From Crossaster papposus (Eukaryota; Echinodermata; Asteroidea; Velatida; Solasteridae): DNA of 64,000 bases. Of the stretch, positions 1 to 10,600 are shown piece by piece (within the stretch, counting starts at the first letter, position 1; each line of letters begins with the position of its first letter). The notes under the pieces are model-generated. The model was not told the DNA's origin, searched no databases, and worked only from the letters and a program-made list of their open reading frames with translations. The stretch lies in contig JBAIAA010000412.1 in NCBI GenBank assembly GCA_037893245.1, positions 496,001 to 560,000 on the forward strand, read 5' to 3'. Position numbers and translations under genes: made by a program.

Positions 1-94
1 GAACTGGTTAATGAAATAGTTTGAAAAAAAAAAAACACTTCAACCCTCATAAATTAAATAAAAAATTGCTCCAATTTGAATCGACCACCGCCAG

Positions 95-3000
95 GCCTAC
101 CAGACTTTTCTCCAGCAGTCCCCCCTCGATGTGTCTCTAAGCTTCAAGGACACAGGCAACTGGCGGGGGATGGTGGTCCGTTCGAATCAGGAGGGAGACA
201 TGATGGCGATCATCAGATTCAGCCCGAACGATCTGACGGAGACCGAGACGGAAGACGCCATGCTGTCACTGCAGGACTTCTTTGCCTACGGGGAAGGCAA
301 GGACTGTGGGCTGACGTCTCTCTACTTCCAGTCCAGGTCAGGGGTCGTACTGTATGGACATATCTCAGACTGGAATAGCTGCAATGGAACATTCCAGGGA
401 TCTATCAAAATTTTCGAAATTCATTAAAAAAAATGTGACCCACCACCCCAAAACCAGGCTAAAGTCAAAATTTTTCATATGAGAGATTTTTTCATACCAT
501 TGGATTGCTAGCGTTTTAAGCTTTAAAATGATACATCACATGCACCAGTACCGCTATGGAATGAAAAGTAACGACGCTTCAAAAAGTGACATTTTGTTGC
601 CGTTCGCGGCAACAAGTTTGCTCAATTTGAGTAATAGCAACGACAACAAAAATCAGGAGAAGGCCGATATTATCACTTTCGGGGATTTTTTAAAAGGTTT
701 AAACTTGAACAGCCTAAAATTAGAGTTTTAACTAACGATTTATAAAGAAAAAAACCAATCGACCGGCAACATTTTTTTTGGTACAATGCCATATCTCGAA
801 ATGGCATTTGCCGACTTCCGTCTGGTTTTGGCCTGGTGGGTCACAAATTATGACAGTATATGCTAGTATATACCCTGAACAAAAATATAACGCCTCAAAA
901 TGGTTATTTGTCTTGATTTGTAAACAACACTTGTGCCGATCTCTGCCAGCGAAGAATTGCTCAGTGATGCAGTGATTCCACCCACATCTGTGTTGTGGGT
1001 GGAATCACTGCATCACTGAGCAATTCTTCGCTGGCAGAGATCGGCACAAGTGTTGTTTACAAATCAAGACAAATAACCGTTTTGGGAGCGTTTATATTTT
1101 TGTGGGCGTTTATATTTTTGTTCAGTGTATATGAATTCAATTTATTTATTGGATGCGGCCATTAGGAGGGAGGGGGGGGGGGGGGTGGGGGAGGGGCGGC
1201 AGTACGAAAAAGCAAGTAATCTCTTGCGATCTCATGCCGTATAGAAATATTTATGCACACTTGAATATAAAAAAGTTTGACTTGGAGCATTTTGAGAATA
1301 TATTCTAAAAAAATTGATTTGTGGACGGGCGTCTGATGCGTCGCATGGCCCCCTAGAGAATGGAAAGTGCATCAGCACCGACAACGATGAAGATATAAAA
1401 ATACCGCCATGGGATTAGTCTATACTTTTTTTAAAAATAAAATTCAATTTGTATGCCTGTTTGTTTTGTTATTTTGGACCATTCAAACATGCAATATTCA
1501 TATATTCATATATTAATATATTCATGCACTAATATAATTATGCATTCATATATTCATATAATTATGCGTTCATATATTAAAATCCTGCCCTTTCTATACT
1601 TTCACTCGTTTAGCTTCCGTACAAGGGCCACCAATGAGGACGCCCCGTTCCACCTGCTGCTCGGCAAGCCCCACCTCCACGAGACCCTCTTCGACCTTCA
1701 GTTCCGCGTCTCGCCGGCCGCCTTCTTCCAAGTCAACACCCCGGCCGCTGAGACCCTCTACACCGCGGTCGCGGACCTGTGCCGGCTGGGGCGCGACACC
1801 ACAGTGCTAGACCTGTGTTGTGGAACGGGGACCATCGGGCTAGTCATGGCGGACAGGGTGAGGGAAGTGGTGGGGATCGAGGTGATACAGCAGGCGGTGC
1901 AAGACGCCAGGGTCAACGCAGAACTCAATGGTAGGTTGTGCGCTAGGATTTGTTCAACCAGTTCGCGGCGACATTATTTTTGACATTGACAGGGCCCAGG
2001 CACGGGATTTCCTCGATCAGTGGCGGGTTCAGGCCAGCATCTGTGGGTAGGACACCGGCATCTGTGGGTAGCACACCGGCGTCTGTGGGTAGCACACCCT
2101 GATATTTCAGCCTCGCTCGCTAAGAGCCGGTAGCTGACAGATATTTCCGGCCTTGCTCGTGGCGTGTTTATCCGTCATCCGTTTTGAATCCCGTAAAAAC
2201 TTTCCGTGTATACATGTCCTCCGAAGTGGACTGGTTAAGAAACGTACGTAGGAAAGGACTGATTCATTTCAAGGAAAGTGGACCATTTGTTTATTGTTTG
2301 AAGCAGCAAAAATTATCATTATCTAAAAAAAAGTGCTTGACAAATATAAACCTGATGAAGTTTTTGCTCTGTGAATGCTGCATTTTCTGGGAAAACAAAA
2401 GTCTAAGATTTTGATTTTAATTCACAATTTGTCGAGTCAAAATTGGAATCGCGACCACAATCTGCGTTCGAGGCGCGTTCTCATTCAGCCGATTGCAGAT
2501 ACTCGCGTGTCACGCACCGAACTGACCAATGGTAGCGCCCAAGTGCGCGTGTGTGTGTCGTTCCAACGCTTGCCTGCACTATTTGCGAAAATTTTCAAAC
2601 TGGAAACGGCATTCTTTTGTAATTTTCTTCAAAATGACAGCATGCCAAAATGAATAATTTCACAGGAAGTTTAGAATCAATAATATCTTCACAACAAGTA
2701 AGCTTTTTAACTAGTTCGCGCTGGCGCCGGGATTATTTTAACATCACCGAGCCAAGGCGCGGGATTATTTTTAACGAGACTTGATCCGAGGCGAGTTCAG
2801 GCCGATGGTACCGGAAAGCACACCCACGCATTTCCGGCCTTGCTCGCTGCTGACAGACATTTCCAGCCTTGCTTGTGACGTGTTTATGCGTCATCCGTTT
2901 CGAATCTGGGGAAATACACTTTGCGTGTATTTATGTCCTCCGGTGCGAACTGGTTACTTTTTGAATAGCTTTTGGGATTACTTTTTGGATAGCTGCCAAA

Positions 3001-4281
3001 GGTATATTCCACCTTTTAGTTCTAAAGTTTTTGTGTAAATTGACGTCTAAAAGTACAAGGGTTTGTCTTAAAGATCGCTGGAAAATGTTGACACAACTTT
3101 ACAATGATTCCCATGCAGCTATTTCCAATGCGACATTTGTGTGCGGCCCCGTGGAAGAGGTGCTACCTGATCTCCTCCCGACTCTAGAGGGCGCTGGTGA
3201 CCTCGTGGTAGTGGCCAATCCGGCGAGAGCCGGTTTACGTGAGTACTTATTTCGATTTTATATATTATTAATATTAAAAATAGAATCCCTTGTGAAACAT
3301 CTCTTAGTCTTTTGTTTTTTCTATCTGTTCAGATCCGAGAGTTGTACGAATCATCAGGAACAGCCATTTAATTAAGAGACTGGTGTACGTATGCTGCAAA
3401 CCCGAGGGGTCTGCGGCCAAGAATTTCACAGAGTAAGTGACTTATCAATGGCGTGCGGCCTATTGGACTGTGCAGTCGCTAATCACATCTTGGACCCTTA
3501 ACCAGTTCGTGCCGGATGACGTATATAAACACAAAGTTTTCCCCAAATTCAAAACGGATGACGCATAAACACGCCAAGTTCAAGTTCGGAAATGTCTGTC
3601 AGCAGCGAGCAAGGCCGGAAATGCGTAGGTGTGCTTCCCGGCACTATCGGCCTGAATCCGCTTCGGATCGAGTTTCGTTAAAAATAATCCCGCCCCTCGG
3701 CTCGGTGATGTTAAAATAATCCCTGCGCGAACTGGTTAATATAGTAACTGGGCGTGACCTAATATGCAAATTAGCATTGTTGGAAACAAACATGAGCAAT
3801 TTCGATCAAGGACTATAGTTAACCATAGTTCAACTTACTCTGACCGAACTCACGCTAGTCGACGAAGGTTGGACTAGTCTAGTCGACTATTTGCGACCAA
3901 CCTACCGCGGTTGGTTGCGCTGGTTATCAATAGCAACATTTCCATGGCATAGTGCAGCGAGGACAAACTATCGGCAAAAATACAAAACTTTGCCGTGCAA
4001 ACTGTCATATCATGTTTTGTCCACGTTATTGTGTAATTCTGTCACTTTTGTCACGATTGTAGAATAGGAACGGCCGTTATGTAAGTTATCCTAAACTACG
4101 CAATAACTATTACAATGTAAATAAAAGGAAATATCAGGTTTTTGTTCTCGTTTTTTTCAGCCTGTGTTGCCCCCCTACCACCCGACTCCACGGCAAGCCC
4201 TTTACTCCTATCAAGGCCATCCCCATCGATCTCTTCCCTGACACCTACCACTGTGAGCTGGTCCTTCTCTTTGAGAGGTGA
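95..4281 (+). CDS. TRMT2B: TRMT2B, tRNA/rRNA (uracil-5)-methyltransferase homolog B (3' part)
   Basis: Five exons are visible: about 95-336 (the acceptor could instead be at 104), 1614-1930, 3119-3238, 3333-3432 and 4161-4281 with stop TGA. All internal junctions are GT-AG and reading phases match (2, 1, 1, 2). The 5' part lies outside the window. The product is a class I SAM-dependent m5U methyltransferase; mammalian TRMT2B modifies mitochondrial tRNA and 12S rRNA. Seen in order: VTSLYFQ-like stretch (LTSLYFQ), FRVSPAAFFQVNTPAAE, SAM motif LDLCCGTGTIGL, then NPARAGL, then YVCCKP with the presumed catalytic Cys, then LCCPP and the C-terminal [15 protein letters not shown] type ending. NPARAGL, CKP and LCCPP fit TRMT2B better than TRMT2A, which has DPPRAGL and SCNP (from memory). 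The last exon is the first unit of a 15-copy tandem array. Confidence 0.92.
433..845. mobile_element. MITE with TGTGACCCACCA ends (TRMT2B intron 1)
   Basis: Imperfect terminal inverted repeats: left TGTGACCCACCACCCCAAAA, right the reverse complement of TGTGACCCACCAGGCCAAAA. About 413 bp, no coding capacity recognised. Non-autonomous DNA transposon by structure. Confidence 0.65.
869..1132. mobile_element. Foldback element, near-perfect palindrome with 100+ bp arms
   Basis: Arms about 869-984 and 996-1132 are reverse complements, separated by a loop of about 11 bp (CATCTGTGTTG). The inner 85 bp of each arm differ by only one or two bases. The outer ends carry ACACTGAACAAAAATATAA on the minus reading. 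The right arm has a short internal duplication of the AACGC/TTTATATTTTTG segment. It lies in TRMT2B intron 1. Confidence 0.8.
1956..2238. mobile_element. TTAA MITE family A (CCAGTTCGCG), CTGTGGGTAG subtype
   Basis: Begins CCAGTTCGCGGCG and ends with CTGG-TTAA. Internally carries three tandem copies of CTGTGGGTAG-CACACC and the family block TTTCCGGCCTTGCTCG. Lies in TRMT2B intron 2. The left TTAA is degraded (TCAA). Confidence 0.7.
2711..2953. mobile_element. TTAA MITE family A copy
   Basis: Preceded by TTAA at 2707-2710 and begins CTAGTTCGCGCTGGCGCC. Ends GTGCGAACTGG. Contains the family blocks GGAAGCACACCCACGCATTT and TTTATGCGTCATCCGTTT. TRMT2B intron 2. Confidence 0.75.
3502..3735. mobile_element. 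TTAA MITE family A, copy with intact TTAA duplication
   Basis: 234 bp with TTAA directly on both sides (3498-3501 and 3736-3739). Ends CCAGTTCGTGCC and TGCGCGAACTGG form a terminal inverted repeat. TTAA duplication is the hallmark of piggyBac-type transposition. TRMT2B intron 4. Confidence 0.85.
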
Positions 4282-6056
4282 TTCCAGCCTGTGTTGACCC
4301 CCTACTACCAGACTCCATGGCAACTTGGCAAGCCCTTCACCCCCATCAAGGCCGTGCTCGTCAATCTCTTCCCTGACACCTACCACTGTGAGCTGGTCCT
4401 TCTCTTTGAGAGGTGATTCCAGCCTGTGTTGCCCTTCTACTACCAGACTCCACGGCAAGCCCTTCATCCTCATCAAGGCTGTCCCCGTCGATCTCTTCCC
4501 TGACACCTACCACTGTGAGCTGGTCTTTCTCTTTGAGAGGTGATTCCATCCTGTGTTGACCCCCTACTACCTGACTCCACGGCAAGCCCTTCACCCCCGT
4601 CAAGGCCGTCCCCGTCGATCTCTTCCCTGACACCTACCACTGTGAGCTGGTCCTTCTTTTTGAGAGGTGATTCCAGCCTGTGTTGACCCCCTACTACCAG
4701 ACTCCACGGCAAGCCCTTCACCCCCATCAAGGCCATCCCCGTCGATCTCTTCCCTGACACATACCACTGTGAGCTGGTCCTTCTCTTTGAGAGGTGATTC
4801 CAGCCTGTGTTGACCCCCGACTCCACGGCAAGCCCTTTACCCCCATCAAGGCTGTCCCCGTCGATCTCTTCCCTGACACCTACTACTGTGAGCTGGTTCT
4901 TCTCTTTGAGAGGTGATTCCAGCCTGTGTTGACCCCCTACCACCAGACTCCACGGCAAGCCCTTCACCCCCATCAAATCTGTCCCCAATGATCTCTTCCC
5001 TGACACCTACCACTGTGAGCTGGTTCTTCTCTTTGAGAGGTGATTCCAGCCTGTGTTGATCCCCTACTACCCGACTTCACGGCAAGCCCTTCATCCCTAT
5101 CAAGGCCTTCCCCGTCGATCTCTTCCCTGACACCTACCACTGTGAGCTGGTACTTCTCTTTGAGAGGTGATTCCAGTCTGTGTTGACCCCCTACTACCCG
5201 ACTCCACGGCAAGCCCTTCACCCCCATCAAGGCCGTCCCCGTTGATCTCTTCCCTGACACCTACCACTGTGAGCTGGTCCTTCTCTTTGAGAGGTGATTC
5301 CAGTCTGTGTTGACTCCCTACTACCTGACTCTACGGCAAGCCCTTCACCCCCATCAAGGCTGTCCCCGTTGATCTCTTCCCTGACACCTACCACTGTGAG
5401 CTGGTACTTCTCTTTGAGAGGTGATTCCAGTCTGTGTTGACCCCCTACTACCCGACTCCATGGCAAGCCCTTCACCCCCATCAAGGCCGTCCCCGTTGAT
5501 CTCTTCCCTGACACCTACCACTGTGAGCTGGTCCTTCTCTTTGAGAGGTGATTCCAGCCTGTGTTGACCCCCTACTACCTGACTCCACGGCAAGCCCTTC
5601 ACCCCATCAAGGCCGTCCCCAACGATCTCTTCTCTGACACCTACCACTGTGAGCTGGTCCTTCTCTTTGAGAGGTGATTCCAGCCTGTGTTGACCCCCTA
5701 CTACCAGACTCCACGGCAAGCCCTTCACCCCCATCAAGGCTGTCCCTGTCGATCTCTTCCCTGACACCTACCACTGTGAGCTGGTCCTTCTCTTTGAGAG
5801 GTGATTCCAGCCTGTGTTGACCCCCGACTCCACGGCAAGCCCTTCACCCCATCAAGGCCGTCCCCGTTGATCTCTTCCCTGACACCTACCACTGTGAGCT
5901 GGTACTTCTCTTTGAGAGGTGATTCCAGCCTGTGTTGACCCCCTACTACCCAACTCTACGACAAGCCCTTCACCCCTATCAAGGCCGCCCCCGTCGATCT
6001 CTTCCCTGACACCTACCACTGTGAGCTGGTCCTTCTCTTTGAGAGAAGATTCTCAG
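4161..6056 (+). repeat. Tandem array of 15 copies of the TRMT2B terminal exon
   Basis: Unit of about 127 bp (range 118-135) = the coding part of the last TRMT2B exon, its TGA stop and a 6-bp acceptor-like TTCCAG that abuts the next copy. Copy starts: 4161, 4288, 4423, 4550, 4677, 4804, 4923, 5050, 5177, 5304, 5431, 5558, 5684, 5811, 5929. Copy 1 is preceded by a real polypyrimidine tract and acceptor and is in phase with the upstream exon. Copies 1 and 3 read LCCP; the other 13 have TGC changed to TGA at the third complete codon, so splicing to them would end the protein after DLC. Copy 4 has lost its AG (TTCCAT). Copy 15 lacks the normal stop and runs into a donor-like CAG/GTAAAA. Open frames on the opposite strand are shadows. 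Confidence 0.93.
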
Positions 6057-6994
6057 GTAAAATCTAAACAAGTCTAATCCAATTCACTTTAGATTAAAAT
6101 CAAGGAAACCGCTATGAAAATTGACCGGGCGTTTGTTTTTTAATTTTTAATATTATGATTTTAAAAACACTTTTTCACTGACTTGTTAAACCTTTTATTC
6201 AATAATTTAAATGGTTAAAACCTACTTTTATATATTAGGTAATGTAACTCGTAAGTTTTAATATTTACATATTGTGTCAGTTCAGTTGCTACAAACAGAA
6301 ATAATAATCAAACTCTCGTCTGTGGTTTCATTCGATGTAGCTTTTTTTAAATTTAAAATTTGACAGAAATTGTCCTGAAGATATATTTTAATGCCATTAT
6401 TTCCTCACCCCAAAAGTAGGAAACCGTTTGGGTTTTGTTTTTTAGGGGGGGGGGGGGGGGGGGGGGTTTGAAGATTGGGGGTTGGGGAACATCCAAGTAA
6501 TACAAGATTAATGTTTCACTGTCATAGTGACATTTTAGATTGAGGTTAAGAATGAGTTTGGGTTAATCCCAGAAAATAAATAAATTAAAACAAAATACAT
6601 AGCTGTTGTCCCTAAACAAGTTATTATTACAAATTTTTTAATAATAAATAAATGACAAATTATAAATAATAACCCCCTTACACAAAAATTATAATTAAAT
6701 AAATAAGTACACACACAAATAAATAAATAAGTAAATAAATACATAAATGATGTACATGTATACCCCCTCCCCTTTAAATGATTTTTGTAATAAATAAAGT
6801 TTTAAGCGGAAGTGTTTAACGAAAAACAGATAAATATATACATATTTTACAAAATACTTTTTTGTAATATCTTTTGCCAGTAACATTTACAATATACTTG
6901 TTCAACTTTTATACATTCTGAAATTTCAGTTTTTTTAAAAGAGACCGCCTGCAACTGTTTTCAAAGTTTAGTACAACTGGAAATTTGGTTGTTT
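6057..6994. other. AT-rich stretch 3' of the TRMT2B exon array
   Basis: About 940 bp of AT-rich DNA probably holding the TRMT2B 3' UTR and intergenic sequence. It has a G run of about 21 at 6447-6467 and an AAATA/AATAAG microsatellite near 6711-6750. No gene or RNA recognised. Confidence 0.5.
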
Positions 6995-7280
6995 TTAAAG
7001 GTTGTATACACCATTGGTTTACCTCTCTGAAGTTTTACAATCATAGATGCCGAAAAAAAAAGCAAGAACAACAGCGTTTGTTTTCAACCGGCGTCGGACA
7101 GTTGTTCTTGTTTTTTGCAGTCGGCGTTGTTTTTTTTTACTAAATTGTTCGGATCAATTACAGGATATTTAGTGCAATCATTTTGCTGGATGCCTAGAAT
7201 AATTGTTTACTTTGAAATAAGTAAGATATTTTGGTAGTACAATTTGTGCGATATCTGCAAATGGTGTATCCTACCTTTAA
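6995..7280. mobile_element. TTAA MITE family B (GGTGTATCCTACCT ends), shortened copy
   Basis: TTAA-flanked: left TTAAAGGTTGTATACACCAT, right ATGGTGTATCCTACCTTTAA. Shares the internal segment with copies at 21940, 30865 and 33524 (GAAGTTTTACAATC, GGATGCCTAGAAT). About 286 bp, roughly 100 bp shorter than its relatives. Confidence 0.8.
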
Positions 7281-7613
7281 CCTCATGCACTGTTTCTTGA
7301 ACAGTATTTTCTGTATTGAACTATCAATTACTGAACTAGATAAGCTACAAGATTGAGAAGTAAACTACTTGAAAAAGTTATATTCGAAATTTTTAATTGT
7401 ACCATTGATAGTCCATTCTGGGTAGCGTACCATGACCTTTCAAATTACATGCAGTGCACCTGAGCCACGGAACTGGTGACCTCCAGGTCACACAAAATCT
7501 ATCCAATAGCCCGGTATGGGCGGCGGGCACGAACGAAAGGTGAATCTGTTCTATGGAATCTCTGGTAGCTGTTGAAGAGTGCTCTCTATAGCTGGTCGTC
7601 GGAGTCCAGTCCC

Positions 7614-10600
7614 CTAACTGCTCTGGAACATGTCGCTGAGCAAGCGCTCGATGGGGATCGTGCCGATCGTCTCCTTAAAGAACAGCTTCTCAATGAGCTT
7701 GCTGCTGACCCTACGCAGGGCGGGAAGGATGAGCAGGAGACGACCGAAGCGAACACTCCTGCCGGGGTAGGAATGGCGGATGTAGTCGTTGAGCATGACC
7801 TGGGCCTGGTCCTGGAGAGCTTCAACCTGGAGTGGTTCCCTGACTCCGTGGGTCTCTGGACAAAATAAATGAAGACAACAAAACATCAACTTAATTAAGC
7901 AAAGGATCGAGAATTGGTACTTCTCTTTTTATATAACGTCATATTTCAATAATATAAGTTGAATCGATAATAAATTGTTCACTGTGGAATTTGTAAAATA
8001 GTCATTGTGCCTATGTTGATATTGATTCACAGTTCTGTGGCAAATCTTGTAAGTCACTGATTGGTTCAAGATCTTGTGTCCTTCAGCAAGGTATTTTACT
8101 ACCAAAAAGTCAACCAGTACATGTTTTAAGGGTGGATGACTTTAGTTATTATTTTTATTTAAATATTTAGCACCTATTTACGGTCAGATGTTCACCTGCA
8201 GATCTTTATTCAAAACAATACTGCAAACACTAACATTAATTCAACAACAAAATAAGGGAAGGACCCCTTTAAGCAATTACCGGGTCTGAAGAGCGCCACC
8301 GCTTTCAAGCAGGCGAACTCTGTGAAGTCCACCTCTAGCGCCCTCAAGCGGGCTACCACGTCCTGCATGTAGCGAATCTGTGACGTCAGTCGCGCCATCT
8401 CCTCCCCGGAGATTCTCTTCTCCGTTCTTGGCAGGTATTTGAGGAGACTATCGATTTCCAGGGGAACGGACCACTGGCAGATGCCGAGAAGAAAGAGATC
8501 TCTCCAGCCCTCCTCCAACAACAAGACCTGGAATAAGGAATACAAAAAAATAACAACAGAGTTTTCAATTTGAATCGTGGCGTGACGTCACCTCCTCCCC
8601 AAATCAGGCTCACTTCCTCTACAACGCGGTACGATTCGCAAACATTTAACCAATGCATTTAACGCACACGTGTACATGTCCTATATTCTATGTCGAATTT
8701 GTCAAAGGGCCCCTTTTTAGTACATGTACATGTACTAATCAAATTAGTGCTATTATGTCAAACTGTAGTGTTGTGCGTCTTTCAGGACCGGTTTTTATAG
8801 TCCATGAGTCTGTAGATTTTTAGGCGCGAAATGTTTCACAACTGTCTGCATGCTGTCTGGAACCACGTGAAGTTCCCTATCGAAGTAAACGAAATCGGCT
8901 TAACAGCTATAAGGGTACCAGCCCAGAGGGTACCAGTACCAAAGTTTTGTCTGATGTAAATTCATTCATGCGTTCTGTTTCGTTGCCAATTTTGTGCTTT
9001 CGATAAAGCTTTTTCCGTCGGACAAATTGCACCCATGTTAGTACGGCAGAAAGGTGATGGAAACATTGTGCCTTTGAAGATACAAGCGTGGAATTTGGCG
9101 GGCAGTTCGAGTATGTGATAGGGCCATAAAAAAGGTAGGTGGAATAACAATCAATTGTCAACACTTTCAACATTTTCAAAATGGCTGGCCCGGCCCTCTG
9201 TGTCATTGGCTCGCATCTAGAATCAGATTTTTCTTTTACCAACGGTTGAAAAACAACGTTCACAGCGATGGAAAATTCTTTGGAGAAAAGTGGCACTCCA
9301 ATAAGTACATTAGTACAAGGTAACATGTTGGTGGGGGTGATTTAGGCCAAGTTGGCAAGTGTTATAAACAAATCAGTCACAAACGAATTCAAACTCATGG
9401 GCTTGTGGAGAGTTTGGTGCCGTGGTTTAGGCGCGCTCGCACCCGTCAATTTGAAGTTGCTTCTCGCTGCGTGGTGGACACTCCACGCTGCAACCTTCCT
9501 TTCTCCATGGTTAAACAAATACTTTAAGCGTGTGCTCTCGAAAGTGGATGATTAACGAAAACGAGGTGGGCGGGGATAAAAGTGAAGTGCCTTTGAATGT
9601 AGTAGGCCACACATACACTGACGGACCCAAACACCAAAAATACGAAACGATGTTTGGATTCTACGGCAAAGGCAATGTCGGGGCTGACTTTTCCACCATA
9701 ATTCCGTACCGTACCAGCGCGTGTATAAGCGGCGGTTACGAGAGGGAAAGGGTGCCATGCTATTGGCTTACCTCTCGTTCCCCGGTATATCGCATCTTAG
9801 CTCTGCGGTGATTTATAACCGTTTTGAGTTGACAGTTTTAGACGTTTGCCGTCAGTTGGCTCAGTCGACACGCGTTCTGGTTTTTTTTAATATATTTTGT
9901 TATTTCTAGTCTTCACTCGGTTACAGCCAAACTACTTGTGCGGGGCTGAACGAGGTTCGAAGTTTAGCATGGGAACTATTAGTTTTGTTATTGTCTGATT
10001 TATGGCGGGCTTCAGACAGCGAGTTGTTAATTGTGTCGGTGGGGTCATTTCACTTTCTGGCAGGCAGTCTGTTTTATCATAAACATTGTTACAGTTTCGC
10101 CAGTTTAAACTAAATGTACTATTTTTCGGGGGGCTGTTTTTCAGAAAAACTTTTAAAAACAGCTGGTTTTTCAATAAAGGTCATTTTTATAATGGGTTGT
10201 CAATAAAGCATTATAGAAATAGTCACGGTTACGTCATTATTATGACATCAAGTAGTTCGATTTCGTTCGATCTGTGAAGCTTTACCAACCAATGACGACA
10301 ATAGAATGTGCATGGCGTATACAGTGTTCATGACGAATCTATATAATGTGAGGACAGCCCATAGGTTTGTGTACTTAACGAAAATCTCTCTATACTCACA
10401 CCATGAAAATGTTTTCGACCCAAATTTGTTTAACTTCACCCTAATATGTATTTCTCTCCATTTCCTTCCATTATACCCTAACCCCAACACTACCTCTAGA
10501 CCCCCTTTACGAGAATATTACTGTCCTCACTTTTCCAAAGTGTCCTCACTTTTCCAAAGTGTCCTCACTTTCCCACCTGGTAGGTGTTTGTGTCCTCCTT

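Noticed and set aside
95-4281. Assignment to TRMT2A instead of TRMT2B
   Set aside because: NPARAGL, CCKP and LCCPP with the VDLFP...CELVLLF ending agree with TRMT2B as I remember it; TRMT2A has DPPRAGL and SCNPRAAMGNF.
4096-5767. Several minus-strand ORFs ([12 protein letters not shown]-type repeats)
   Set aside because: They are antisense shadows of the amplified TRMT2B terminal exon, whose plus-strand reading matches a known protein.
9352-9909. Cluster of overlapping small ORFs in NR2E intron 4
   Set aside because: They overlap one another on both strands, start with non-ATG codons in part and match no family.
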